A stretch of 21,453 nt of DNA from Prevotella sp. (GCA_024681875.1 JAILAA010000141.1:1-21453); one strand, 5' to 3'. Numbered from the stretch's first letter, positions 6,709-15,509 are shown. Translations and numbers: made by a program. Notes: generated by a model from the letters alone, not told the origin.

Positions 6709-8949
6709 ATGGCAGCTAATCTGAGATTCCAAGTCGTGGAGGAGGCTTTCAAAAAGCGTCCCTTGGAGGTTGAGACGCCGAAGCAGCGCCCATCAGAGTA
6801 TTTCGGTAAGTACGTTTTCAACCGTGAGAAGATGTATAAGTACTTACCAAAAGATGTGTACGAGAAACTGATAGACGTTATCGATAATGGTGCCCGACTT
6901 GACCGCTCCATTGCTGATGCTGTGGCAGCTGGTATGAAACAGTGGGCGCAGGAAATGGGTGTCACACATTACACCCACTGGTTTCAGCCATTGACCGAGG
7001 GAACTGCTGAGAAACATGATGCTTTCGTGGAACATGACGGCAAGGGTGGCATGATGGAGAAGTTCAGTGGCAAACTGCTGGTACAGCAAGAGCCAGATGC
7101 CAGTTCCTTCCCTAACGGTGGTATACGTAATACCTTCGAGGCACGTGGCTATTCGGCCTGGGATCCTACATCGCCGGTTTTCATTATCGATGACACCCTT
7201 TGTATCCCCACCATCTTTATTGCCTACACGGGTGAGGCTCTTGACTACAAGGCTCCTTTGTTGCGTGCCCTGCATGCTGTCGACAAAGCAGCTACTGACG
7301 TGTGTTCGCTTTTTTACGACGACGTCACACATGTACAGGTCAATTTGGGCTGGGAGCAGGAATATTTTCTTGTTGACGAAGGCCTCTACAGCGCCCGCCC
7401 TGACCTCATGCTGACAGGCCGCACGCTGATGGGGCATGAGAGCGCAAAGAACCAACAGATGGATGACCACTACTTTGGTACCATACCTGATCGTGTTCAG
7501 GCTTTTATGAAGGATCTGGAAATACAGGCGTTGGAGCTGTCCATTCCGTGTAAGACGCGCCATAACGAGGTGGCGCCCAACCAATTCGAGTTGGCTCCTA
7601 TCTTCGAAGAGTGTAATCTGGCTGTTGACCACAACATGCTGCTGATGTCGTTGATGAAGCGAGTGGCACGCAAACATGGCTTCCGCGTGCTGTTGCATGA
7701 GAAACCATTCGATGGCATTAACGGATCGGGCAAACATAACAACTGGAGTCTCACCGCAGACAACGGTGTCCTGTTGCACGCACCAGGCAAGTCCGCCAAT
7801 CCCAGCGATGCGCCTAATGAGACGTTACGCTTCGTCACCTTTATTGTTGAGACGCTGATGTCTGTCTATAAGCACAACGGCCTGCTCAAGGCCAGTATTA
7901 TGAGTGCCACCAATGCTCATCGATTAGGAGGCAATGAGGCACCACCAGCCATCATCAGTTCTTTCCTCGGAAAGTATGTGTCAACACTGCTTGACACCAT
8001 AGAGCAAACCTCAATTCTCAAACCTCAAATATCGAATCAGCAGCGGGAGATTGACATTCCGCAGATTCCTGATATCATTGTTGACAATACCGACCGCAAC
8101 CGCACATCGCCCTTCGCTTTTACTGGCAATCGCTTTGAGTTCCGTGCGCCTGGTTCCAGCGTAAACTGCGCATCTGCCATGATTGCGCTTAATGCTGCTA
8201 TGGCCGAAGCACTGACATCCTTCAAGCGACGCGTTGACGAGCGGATGGCTGAGTACGCTGTGCGGCCTGAGTTTGCCTTGGGCGAGGGACATTCTGCTAA
8301 GTATCATGCCATTATTGACGTGCTTCGTGATGACATCAAGACTTGCAAACCTGTGCGCTTCGACGGCAACGGATATAGTGACGAGTGGGTACAGGAAGCT
8401 GCACGTCGTGGCTTGGACGTACAGAAATCGTGCCCTGTCATCTATGAACATTATCTTGATGAGTCAAGTGTTCGGATGTTTGAAAGCCTGAAAGTGATGA
8501 ACCGCAAGGAGTTGCAGGCACGCAATGAGGTAAAGTGGGAAATGTATGTCAAGACGGTGCAGATTGAAGCTCGTGTGCTGGGCGATTTGGCCATGAATCA
8601 CATCATTCCAGTTGCTACGCATTATCAGAGCCAGCTCATTAAAAACGTTCAGGGTATGAAGAGCGTATTCAGCCAGCAGAAGACCGAGCGCCTTAGTGCC
8701 CGTAACATGAAGCTTATCGAGGAGATAGCTGAGCGTACTGAACGCATAGAACAGTTGGTGGAGGAGCTGACTGAAGCCCGCCGAATTGCCAACCGTATTC
8801 AAGATATTCACCAACGCGCCATTGCCTATCACGACACTGTCTGTCCTCACATGGAAGCCATCCGCAGCGAGGCCGACCATCTGGAGATGATTGTTGAAGA
8901 TGGCCTTTGGACGCTACCAAAGTATCGCGAGCTTCTGTTTATCAGATAA
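6709..8949 (+). CDS. glnN: Type III glutamine synthetase
   Basis: 746 residues, slightly longer than the usual 725-730 of GSIII. It makes glutamine from glutamate, ammonia and ATP in the cytoplasm and is the main glutamine synthetase form in many Bacteroidota. GSIII motifs are NGGIRNTFEARGYSAWDPTSP near 125-145, the metal-binding GWEQEYF near 212-218, NEVAPNQFELAPIFEE near 285-300, the NGSGKHNNWS loop near 337-346 and NTDRNRTSPFAFTGNRFEFRAPG near 461-483. The GSIII-specific helical C-terminal domain is complete (RTERIEQLVEEL). Codons about 433-441 lie in a short CT-rich repeat that may be an insertion. The start at 6709 gives the normal MxxNLRF beginning. The stop overlaps the convergent fbp gene by 8 bp. 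Confidence 0.97.
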   Translation: MAANLRFQVVEEAFKKRPLEVETPKQRPSEYFGKYVFNREKMYKYLPKDVYEKLIDVIDNGARLDRSIADAVAAGMKQWAQEMGVTHYTHWFQPLTEGTAEKHDAFVEHDGKGGMMEKFSGKLLVQQEPDASSFPNGGIRNTFEARGYSAWDPTSPVFIIDDTLCIPTIFIAYTGEALDYKAPLLRALHAVDKAATDVCSLFYDDVTHVQVNLGWEQEYFLVDEGLYSARPDLMLTGRTLMGHESAKNQQMDDHYFGTIPDRVQAFMKDLEIQALELSIPCKTRHNEVAPNQFELAPIFEECNLAVDHNMLLMSLMKRVARKHGFRVLLHEKPFDGINGSGKHNNWSLTADNGVLLHAPGKSANPSDAPNETLRFVTFIVETLMSVYKHNGLLKASIMSATNAHRLGGNEAPPAIISSFLGKYVSTLLDTIEQTSILKPQISNQQREIDIPQIPDIIVDNTDRNRTSPFAFTGNRFEFRAPGSSVNCASAMIALNAAMAEALTSFKRRVDERMAEYAVRPEFALGEGHSAKYHAIIDVLRDDIKTCKPVRFDGNGYSDEWVQEAARRGLDVQKSCPVIYEHYLDESSVRMFESLKVMNRKELQARNEVKWEMYVKTVQIEARVLGDLAMNHIIPVATHYQSQLIKNVQGMKSVFSQQKTERLSARNMKLIEEIAERTERIEQLVEELTEARRIANRIQDIHQRAIAYHDTVCPHMEAIRSEADHLEMIVEDGLWTLPKYRELLFIR
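8007..8030 (+). repeat. In-frame CT/A-rich short repeat within glnN
   Basis: Three related units (AACCTCA, ATTCTCA, AACCTCA) lie in tandem inside glnN, encoding part of a polar stretch (EQTSILKPQISNQQ) between conserved GSIII blocks. The composition resembles the intergenic tracts before the epimerase-like and HAD genes. Confidence 0.5.
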
Positions 8950-10879
8950 TGGTGCCGTGCCGATAGGCGTAGAGCAGTGCTTTCAGGTCGCTGATTTGGG
9001 CGCGCAGCTCTGCGCCTTTGTCAGTATCAGCCACTAACATGCGGTGGGCCGACATCTCCACAAGCTGTGTTGTCGACTTGATGTCGGTTCCTCTTTGTAT
9101 GGCGTCTTGCGTCGAGGTAAACGGCTCGTGCTGTACGAGCTGAAAGCCGCGGCTGTGGTATATGAGCGTATAACCGGCGATGCCTGTCTCGGTGTGATAG
9201 GCCTCAGAGAAGCCCCCGTCAATCACCATCAGCCTGCCGCTTGCCTTGATAGGATTCTCGCCTGAGCCAGCATGAACGGGCACGTGACCGTTGATGATAT
9301 GGCGCGTCTCACCCTTCACACCAAAGGCATCGAGAATTCGGTCACACACATCTGCAGAATCACGCAAACGGAAATAGTTGCCCTTTTCTTCAGAACAGGT
9401 CTCTTTATCTGTGAGAAAGTATCGTTCAAAGGTGGCCATTTTTGACTTGTCGAACAATGGCGAATCCTTTCCGCACCACAGGTAGAGGAAATAGTCCTTG
9501 GCATAGGCCTTCAGGTCGGCTGGCGTGTCGTTCTGGAATGCGGAGCGGATGAGCTGTCCAATGTATTCCATCAGCTGGCGTCCACTGTATCCCTTGCCTA
9601 ATATCTCAACCTCCTTCAGCGAGCCGTCGTCGTTCAGGGGCACGGAAGCGTGGAAGAGCAGGTTTTGGTTGCAAATCTTATACATGCAACCGTGGGAGAG
9701 GATGGTGCGGATGTGCTTGCGCAGCTTTTCGCTGACGCGGAACGAGTGGTGCAACTTCTGCATCAGGGCCGTTTCCTCGGGAGTAAGAGCATCTACTCCA
9801 GTGGGGAAATTACAATCAATTAAGCTGTGTTTTTTACCATCAACGATACAGGTCTTCTCCTTTGCGTCGACAGACTCAATCAGGCAGCGGTCTTCCATCT
9901 GCCATTCGGGGCGGCGGTGGAAGATGGCGGCTTCCTCCTTGAATTGTATGACGCTGATGGCCTTGTGCATCTTCGCTGTCAGCTGTAGCGTTTTCTCGTC
10001 CATCTTCGTGTCTTTCAGTAACTTGGGGATGAACTCCTCGCATGGGTCGTCGCCGTAAGTCTCGAGGGCAAAGGTGGCCAGTGGCAAGAGGTTGATGCCG
10101 TAGCCCTCTTCGAGGGTGACGAGGTTGGCATAGCGCAGCGACAGGCGCAGAACATTGCAAATGCAGGCATCGTTGCCAGCGGCTGCGCCCATCCAGAGGA
10201 TGTCGTGGTTGCCCCACTGGATGTCCCATGAGTGATACTGGCGCAGGGTGTCCATGATGATGTGAGCGCCGGGACCTCGGTCGTAGATGTCGCCAAGGAT
10301 GTGCAGCTGGTCGATGGCCAGTCGCTGTATGACGTTGCAGATATCTACAATGAAGTCATCGGCACGGCCTGTAGAGATGATGGTGTCAACAATGACGGCA
10401 ACGTAGGCGGCTTTGTCCTGGTCGTCAGAACGCTCGTGAAGCAGTTCCTCTATGATGTAGCTGAACTCCTCGGGCAGGCTCTTGCGAACTTTCGAACGAG
10501 TGTACTTTGATGACACATCGCGACAGACACGCACCAATTGGTGAATGGTGATGCGGTACCAATCGTCCAAATCATCTTCCTGCGCCTTTATCAGTTCCAG
10601 CTTCTGCTCAGGGTAGTAGATGAGGGTGCACAACTCCTTTTTCTCGGCTTCGCGTATGGTGTTGCCGAAAATCTCGCCCACCTTGCGCTTGATGTTGCCC
10701 GAGGCGTTCTTCAGCACGTGGATGAAGGCCTCGTGCTCGCCGTGCAGGTCGGCTAAGAAATGCTCTGTGCCCTTAGGCAGGTTGAGAATGGCCTCGAGGT
10801 TGATGATTTCGCTGGCGGCATCGGCCACGGTAGGGTAGGTGTGCGACAGTAGGTGCAGGTATCTCTCGTCGGTGTTCAT
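8942..10879 (-). CDS. fbp: Class 3 fructose-1,6-bisphosphatase
   Basis: 645 residues, the normal length for the Firmicutes/Bacteroidota class 3 enzyme (FBPase_2 family), which removes the 1-phosphate from fructose 1,6-bisphosphate in gluconeogenesis. It has metallophosphatase signatures: DLHGEHEAF at 44-52, GDIYDRGPG, WGNHDILWMG and INGHVPVH, supplying the metal-binding Asp, His and Asn residues. The N-terminal run SEIINLEAILNLPKGTEHF is typical of the family. The ATG at 10879 follows a TTCTAAAT-like short repeat with no Shine-Dalgarno sequence or -7 box. Since the last glycosyltransferase gene ends only 58 nt upstream, fbp may be read from that operon. Its stop at 8942-8944 overlaps the end of glnN. 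Confidence 0.97.
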   Translation of the reverse strand: MNTDERYLHLLSHTYPTVADAASEIINLEAILNLPKGTEHFLADLHGEHEAFIHVLKNASGNIKRKVGEIFGNTIREAEKKELCTLIYYPEQKLELIKAQEDDLDDWYRITIHQLVRVCRDVSSKYTRSKVRKSLPEEFSYIIEELLHERSDDQDKAAYVAVIVDTIISTGRADDFIVDICNVIQRLAIDQLHILGDIYDRGPGAHIIMDTLRQYHSWDIQWGNHDILWMGAAAGNDACICNVLRLSLRYANLVTLEEGYGINLLPLATFALETYGDDPCEEFIPKLLKDTKMDEKTLQLTAKMHKAISVIQFKEEAAIFHRRPEWQMEDRCLIESVDAKEKTCIVDGKKHSLIDCNFPTGVDALTPEETALMQKLHHSFRVSEKLRKHIRTILSHGCMYKICNQNLLFHASVPLNDDGSLKEVEILGKGYSGRQLMEYIGQLIRSAFQNDTPADLKAYAKDYFLYLWCGKDSPLFDKSKMATFERYFLTDKETCSEEKGNYFRLRDSADVCDRILDAFGVKGETRHIINGHVPVHAGSGENPIKASGRLMVIDGGFSEAYHTETGIAGYTLIYHSRGFQLVQHEPFTSTQDAIQRGTDIKSTTQLVEMSAHRMLVADTDKGAELRAQISDLKALLYAYRHGTII

Positions 10880-10913
10880 TAGGAGTTTAGTATTTAGAAT
10901 TTGGAATGTAGAG
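10880..10913 (-). repeat. TTTAG-type short repeat upstream of fbp
   Basis: On the minus strand the gap before the fbp ATG reads as imperfect 8-nt units of the type ATTCTAAA/ATACTAAA, ending a few bases before the start codon. It is another member of the start-proximal simple repeats in this window. No promoter match is present in the 58-nt gap. Confidence 0.45.
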
Positions 10914-10937
10914 TTGTCGGCTACGTCTATATAGGAA

Positions 10938-12035
10938 TTATGAAGTAAGAGTAGTGTAAAGAGATTCGTATTTGCGGGCCACTTTCATGTAGTCGTGGTG
11001 TTTCTTGACAAAATCGATGCTTTGTTGCTTAAGCAGAGGCAGACGTTCAGGATGCAACACCAGTAGCTCGAGCTGCTCGTAGACGCTTTCGTAGGACGGT
11101 TCCACGTTGATGATGGGTCGCAGTTCCTGCTCGCCCAGAATGTCGTAGCTCTCAGGTTCGCCGCCTCCAATGACGACGATGCCCTTTGACATAGCCAACA
11201 GGGCGTTCATGGCGGGTGTGTAGCCGTAGAGCTGGTCCATGATGACGTCGCTGTCGTTCATCATCTGCTGGTATTGAGCGAAGGGCACACCATCCACGAC
11301 TTTCAGCTCAAGCCTGTCAGGATATTTCTTCTTCACGGTCTGTGCTGCACGCAGCATGATATCGGTACCCTTGTAGATGTTGCGATTTTTGCTGATGCCG
11401 ATGAAAAGTGTGAAAGGCTTTCCGGGGCCGCTGGGACTGCTGAAATTGCCGGGATTGATGGGTAGTGGGATGAACGTCGTTTTCTGAGGAAAGTTCGGCC
11501 GATAGCACACGTCATACTCATAGAGTCCGGTGACGATAGCGTCACATTCTTCGGCTATCATTTTGTTCAGTTTCCCCTTTGCCGTATTCATCCAGTCATT
11601 GCGGTCAGTCATGGCACACTCAATAGTGCGCAGCTTGTCGCCGATGTTGAAGTCGCTATAGCGCAAAGGCTTCTTTTCCACGCACTCCTTCACCCAATAA
11701 TAATCCATGCCCATTGCACACAGGACGATGTGGCGGTTGTGTCTGCGCAGGTAGCGATAAATGGGGAAGATATGCTCGGCTTTCAGCTCAAGGAACATAG
11801 GGTTGATGAGCTGCACCACATCGTAGCCCCGCCATCGCGGCAGCAACGTGGCCACCTTTGCCATCAGCTTAAGGCCGCCCAGCTTGCCCATGCGTCGCGC
11901 CAGATCCTGATCGCGGGGGTAGTCTTTCCAAAAGTCGCCGTTGGATGCCACAGTCACTTCATGTCCCAGTTGCCGCAGACCTTTGGCCAACGTGTTGTGC
12001 ACGTTGCTGTATTCACCTAAAAGCAGGATCTTCAT
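10938..12035 (-). CDS. Glycosyltransferase, GT-B fold (family 4-like)
   Basis: 365 residues from the ATG at 12035, where the expected beginning MKILLLGEYSNVHNTLAKGL starts; the open frame further upstream lies inside the previous gene. The N-terminal half has the Rossmann-type start and a GHEVTVASNG strand-turn. The C-terminal half has FIGISKNRNIYKGTD (donor-site loop), the region around VIMDQLYGYTPAMNALLAMSKG, and GGGEPESYD, with the acidic Glu of GT-B enzymes. Such enzymes transfer a sugar from a nucleotide donor to a membrane-linked glycan; the substrate cannot be told. The start overlaps the stop of the preceding GT2 gene as ATGA, implying translational coupling. It is third in a three-glycosyltransferase operon. 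Confidence 0.85.
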   Translation of the reverse strand: MKILLLGEYSNVHNTLAKGLRQLGHEVTVASNGDFWKDYPRDQDLARRMGKLGGLKLMAKVATLLPRWRGYDVVQLINPMFLELKAEHIFPIYRYLRRHNRHIVLCAMGMDYYWVKECVEKKPLRYSDFNIGDKLRTIECAMTDRNDWMNTAKGKLNKMIAEECDAIVTGLYEYDVCYRPNFPQKTTFIPLPINPGNFSSPSGPGKPFTLFIGISKNRNIYKGTDIMLRAAQTVKKKYPDRLELKVVDGVPFAQYQQMMNDSDVIMDQLYGYTPAMNALLAMSKGIVVIGGGEPESYDILGEQELRPIINVEPSYESVYEQLELLVLHPERLPLLKQQSIDFVKKHHDYMKVARKYESLYTTLTS

Positions 12036-13009
12036 CTCTCTTTGTTCAAGAATGGTAGTGTACGCAGAAGAACAGTGCGCCCCATTGAGGTGCTCGTCAT
12101 ACGGCGGAACCACTTGTATTTCTGAGTGTAGTCGCGGTCGGGTAGGGGGAAGAGTCCTTTCTTTTGCAAGAGCTCCAACTGTCGGTCAAGGTAGTGTTGA
12201 CTGTGGGTGAGCACTATCACATTATAAATATAATCCATTGTAAGTTGATGGATTCGCCGCTGTAATGCTATCCAATCTATGCTTGGCATGGTGGCTGCCA
12301 TATCGTTGAGTCGATAGATCACGTTTTTGAAGTCGCTTAGACGTTTGATCACATTACGCTTGTCAGTCTTGGTGGTGATGGAATTCTGGCGAGTACGATA
12401 ATAGTAGGCCTCGGCATCAGTCTTAATGATGGATTCTGCACGAAGCACCAATAGTGGCGTGAACTCTTCATCCTCATGATAGATGCCTGTAGTAAAACGG
12501 TGGTTTCCCAGTATCGCTTTTCTGAAGAGATAGGAACAAGCGGCAGCCTTGAGATTCTGATAACGCATCAGATGATTTCCGCTTACGACGGGTTGTTGGG
12601 TATACACCCGATGACTTTCATTTTTCTTGCTAAACTCAAACATTATCATGTCCGGATGCTGGAAACGTGCCAGGTCCAGGCAATGCTCATATTGGTTAAT
12701 GATAAGCGCATCGTCGGCGTCCACGAACTGAATGTATTCACCCGTTGCGTTTTGCAGACCACGATTGCGCGCACTTCCTAATCCACTGTTTTTCTGGCGT
12801 ATGTAGATTATCTCGTCCAAATATGGATTTAGGGTATTGAGAGGATTGTTCACGGAGCCGTCGTCAACCACAATAATCTCCCGCTCGAATTGCCGCAGCG
12901 ACAGTTTCCTGATACTGTCGATGCATGTACGCAGCATCTCCTCCGGCACATCATATACAGGGATAATGAAGCTTATCAGCTTTTTCTGATTCTCTTGTTG
13001 ATGTGGCAT
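12032..13009 (-). CDS. Glycosyltransferase family 2
   Basis: 325 residues from the ATG at 13009 (MPHQQENQKK), just before the first GT-A strand ISFIIPVYDV. GT2 signatures follow: EIIVVDDGS (nucleotide-binding acidic pair), KNSGLGSARNRGLQNATGEYIQFVDADDAL with the DxD metal site, and an acceptor-side EDEEF motif. Tyr- and His-rich C-terminal helices follow. It is cytoplasmic or membrane-associated and probably adds a sugar to a surface polysaccharide. Its first 34 nt overlap the end of the upstream GT2 gene and its stop overlaps the next start by 4 nt, so all three genes are co-transcribed. Longer upstream starts fall inside the neighbour and are rejected. Confidence 0.9.
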   Translation of the reverse strand: MPHQQENQKKLISFIIPVYDVPEEMLRTCIDSIRKLSLRQFEREIIVVDDGSVNNPLNTLNPYLDEIIYIRQKNSGLGSARNRGLQNATGEYIQFVDADDALIINQYEHCLDLARFQHPDMIMFEFSKKNESHRVYTQQPVVSGNHLMRYQNLKAAACSYLFRKAILGNHRFTTGIYHEDEEFTPLLVLRAESIIKTDAEAYYYRTRQNSITTKTDKRNVIKRLSDFKNVIYRLNDMAATMPSIDWIALQRRIHQLTMDYIYNVIVLTHSQHYLDRQLELLQKKGLFPLPDRDYTQKYKWFRRMTSTSMGRTVLLRTLPFLNKER

Positions 13010-13866
13010 AATGAATTGATTCCGAATGTGTTGATAATAATAGCTTTCACTCGTTGCTTCAGCGTCAGTCCCTGTGCAAAGAATGATACACGATGTTGTG
13101 GCAGGTGGGGCTTTTGACCTGTCAGGCGGCATACGTCAATCTGTATGTTCAGCACGTGCATATGGTAACGGTCGTCACACCACTTCGGTATTACGCGTAA
13201 GTGGGCTTCCAGCAGTTGCTGTAGTTCTTTGCCTGTAGCTGTGGCGGTGATGCCGTTCTCGTTTGCACAGTAGTAATAGCATCCCGTATCAATCGTCCTT
13301 ATTCTCTGTGCTTCTTCCAGAAGTAGCGGCAGTGTGGCAACATCTTCAAACACGACACCTTTGGGAAAGCGTATGTTGTTGAATAGCGCTCGCCGATATA
13401 TTTTGTTCCAAGCGTAGCTGTGTTCGTAGGCATGGCCTTTCAACCAGTAACTGTCCCTGTTGTGATAGTCCTCTTTCGTCAGCTTGATGGTAGTCTGAAA
13501 CTTTCCATTTGTTTCTTTGACAAAAGGAAACTCCACTATGTCGGCATCTTCGGTCTGCAGCATGGCGTTGGCGTAAGTGTCTTCAGCCAAATAGTCATCG
13601 CTGTCCACGAATGTGATATAGTCACCTTTGGCTAGGTCAAGACCTGCATTACGTGCGTCGCTCAGTCCGCCGTTTTGCTTGTGAATGACGCGGATGCGAT
13701 TGTCGCGTTGCGCCCACTCGTCGCAAAGCTGTGGACAATTGTCTGGTGAGCCGTCGTCAACCAGTATGACTTCGAAGTCGCCGAAAGTCTGCCTCACGAC
13801 ACTTTGCACGCAGCGTTCCAGCGTGTCCTCCACGTTGTAGACGGGAATGATGATGCTTAGTTTCAC
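12976..13866 (-). CDS. Glycosyltransferase family 2
   Basis: 296 residues. The start is GTG at 13866, since the GT-A fold begins immediately (KLSIIIPVYNVEDTLERCVQSV) and no upstream alternative exists. Motifs are FEVILVDDGSPDNCP, NGGLSDARNAGLDLAKGDYITFVDSDDYL with the DSDD metal site, and an acceptor-side VFEDVATLPLL motif. It is the first gene of the three-gene glycosyltransferase operon and diverges from a flippase gene, so a surface glycan repeat unit is a likely product. A good promoter lies only 5 nt before the GTG, so the message should be leaderless. The C-terminal tail (INKRIRKS) overlaps the next gene. Confidence 0.9.
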   Translation of the reverse strand: MKLSIIIPVYNVEDTLERCVQSVVRQTFGDFEVILVDDGSPDNCPQLCDEWAQRDNRIRVIHKQNGGLSDARNAGLDLAKGDYITFVDSDDYLAEDTYANAMLQTEDADIVEFPFVKETNGKFQTTIKLTKEDYHNRDSYWLKGHAYEHSYAWNKIYRRALFNNIRFPKGVVFEDVATLPLLLEEAQRIRTIDTGCYYYCANENGITATATGKELQQLLEAHLRVIPKWCDDRYHMHVLNIQIDVCRLTGQKPHLPQHRVSFFAQGLTLKQRVKAIIINTFGINSLCHINKRIRKS

Positions 13867-13871
13867 AACTG

Positions 13872-13901
13872 CAAAATTACATGATTCCGTCGGAATGGCA
13901 A
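13872..13901 (-). promoter_or_regulatory. Promoter of the glycosyltransferase operon
   Basis: Read on the minus strand, TTG (plus CAA at 13899-13901), a 19-nt spacer, then TAATTTTG (plus 13872-13879), followed by CA. It fits TTG-N19-21-TAnnTTTG. Only 5 nt separate the -7 box from the GTG start at 13866, so transcription would begin at or next to the start codon. Confidence 0.7.
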
Positions 13902-13942
13902 AATTTTTACTCTACTTTTCTCTTTTTTCCCAGCGGACAAAA

Positions 13943-13950
13943 TAACTTTG
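13943..13950 (+). promoter_or_regulatory. -7 box upstream of the flippase gene
   Basis: TAACTTTG followed by CA, 23 nt before the ATG at 13974. The -33 element is weak: only TTC in a T-rich run around 13916-13920. It is divergent from the glycosyltransferase promoter at 13872-13901. Confidence 0.55.
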
Positions 13951-13973
13951 CAGAATCTGCGTTAAATAGAAGA

Positions 13974-15470
13974 ATGAAAGACGAAGACATCGAGAAGACC
14001 TATACTCATATATTGAAATATACGGGCATCTTTGGAGGCGTGCAAGGGCTGAATATCCTTATCGGCCTTGTGCGCAATAAGATTGTGGCCTCATTGCTGG
14101 GCCCTTCAGGTATGGGCTTGACGTCGCTTTTTAATTCTGTTGTCGCATTTGTCACGCAAGCCACCAGCCTTGGCATCTCTTTTAGTGCCGTGCGTCATGT
14201 GTCGGAGCTCTTTGACCAGGGCGATGAAGAGCGTATCCAGCATTTTGTGAAAGTTGTGCGCTCGTGGGGGCTGCTAACAGCCCTGCTGGGCATGTTTGTC
14301 TGTATGGTGGCGGGACCGTTCCTCAGTCGTAATGCTTTTGCCTGGGGCGACCATACACTTCATTTCATGGCGTTGGCGCCTGCCGTCGGACTGATGGCCA
14401 TCAGTGGTGTCGAAATGGCCATACTGAAAGGTGCGCGACAGCTGAAGTCGCTGGCCGTCATCCAGTTGGCGGCCATTATCGTGGCCTTGGTCATCTCGGT
14501 ACCCATTTTCTATTTCTTCGGACAGGCGGGCATCGTGCCTGTCATCGTGCTGATGGCGCTGGCCACGACGGTATTTACCTTGCGCCATTCCCTTCGGCTC
14601 TATCCTCTGCGTCTTGGCGGTGCCAAGGGCGTGCTGGGCGAGGGAATGGAGATGGTACGTTTGGGTGTGGCTTTTGTCCTGGCAGGCGTAATGGCCACGG
14701 GTGCCGACATGTTTATCCGCTCCTATCTCAATGTGAATGGTGAGCTTGATGTGGTGGGTCTTTACAATGTTGGCTACACCATGACGATGACCTATGGCGG
14801 AATGGTCTTTATTGCCATGGAGACCGACTATTTCCCAAGGTTGTCGGGCGTGGTATTCGACATCAGTCAGGCTAATCTGATGGTCAACCGACAGATAGAG
14901 GTTTCATTGCTCATCGTAGGTCCCATGCTGGTAGCCATGCTTTTTGCCGTTCCGTTAATGATTCCGTTGCTTTTCACTAATGAGTTCAACCCCGTGGTAG
15001 AGATGATGCGCTTTACAACGCTTGCACTCTACCTGCGTGCTATGAAATTGCCTGTAAGCTATATCGCTTTGGCACGTGGTGACGGAAAGAACTACCTCCT
15101 GCTCGAAGGACTGTTCTATGTGGGCATGGTGGTTGCTGTCATATTAGGCTATCGCCAATGGGGCCTTACAGGAACGGGCATCGGTTTGTTGATTCTGTCG
15201 GTTGTGGAATTCGTGTGGCTCTATGCCTTCACCTTCTTCAAATATCATTATCGTCCCACAGTTATCATTTTTGTCTATGGCGGCGTGCATATCATGCTGG
15301 GTGTAGTGTCATTGTTGCTAACACGCCTGATTGATGGCTGGGGCTATTGGATGGCTGCCGTCCTGATGATCATTATTTCGCTGTCGTTCTCGCTATTTGT
15401 GCTGCGGCGAAAAACTTCACTATGGGAAAAACTGAAGATGAAACTGTTAGGGCAGTTTAGCAGGAAATAA
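13974..15470 (+). CDS. Wzx-like O-antigen/polysaccharide flippase
   Basis: 498 residues from the ATG at 13974 (MKDEDIEKTYTHILKYTGIFGG). The frame stays open to 13881, but that part contains the -7 box. The protein is almost entirely hydrophobic, with about 12 likely membrane segments. Examples are SWGLLTALLGMFVCMVAG, LAAIIVALVISVPIFYFFG and IIFVYGGVHIMLGVVSLLL. The start (GGVQGLNILIGLVRNKIVASLLGPSGMG) is typical of the MATE/MOP superfamily polysaccharide transporters in Bacteroidota that flip undecaprenyl-linked glycan units across the inner membrane. It diverges from three glycosyltransferases, consistent with a small surface-glycan cluster. A terminator follows immediately after the stop. 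No polymerase gene was seen in the window. Confidence 0.88.
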   Translation: MKDEDIEKTYTHILKYTGIFGGVQGLNILIGLVRNKIVASLLGPSGMGLTSLFNSVVAFVTQATSLGISFSAVRHVSELFDQGDEERIQHFVKVVRSWGLLTALLGMFVCMVAGPFLSRNAFAWGDHTLHFMALAPAVGLMAISGVEMAILKGARQLKSLAVIQLAAIIVALVISVPIFYFFGQAGIVPVIVLMALATTVFTLRHSLRLYPLRLGGAKGVLGEGMEMVRLGVAFVLAGVMATGADMFIRSYLNVNGELDVVGLYNVGYTMTMTYGGMVFIAMETDYFPRLSGVVFDISQANLMVNRQIEVSLLIVGPMLVAMLFAVPLMIPLLFTNEFNPVVEMMRFTTLALYLRAMKLPVSYIALARGDGKNYLLLEGLFYVGMVVAVILGYRQWGLTGTGIGLLILSVVEFVWLYAFTFFKYHYRPTVIIFVYGGVHIMLGVVSLLLTRLIDGWGYWMAAVLMIIISLSFSLFVLRRKTSLWEKLKMKLLGQFSRK

Positions 15471-15471
15471 A

Positions 15472-15509
15472 AAACGCCCCGCGAACAGGTAATGGCTCGC
15501 GGGGTGTTT
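15472..15509. terminator. Bidirectional terminator between flippase and DUF4301 gene
   Basis: A 13-bp stem pairs 15472-15484 with 15497-15509 around a 12-nt loop, with one wobble. The core CCCCGCGA/TCGCGGGG is very GC-rich, and A and T runs flank it. It starts one base after the flippase stop and lies 31 nt beyond the end of the convergent DUF4301 gene, so it can serve both. Confidence 0.85.

Noticed and set aside
6844..7779. 311-residue open frame on the minus strand
   Set aside because: Antisense to glnN, rich in His, Val and Gln in a pattern typical of shadow frames.
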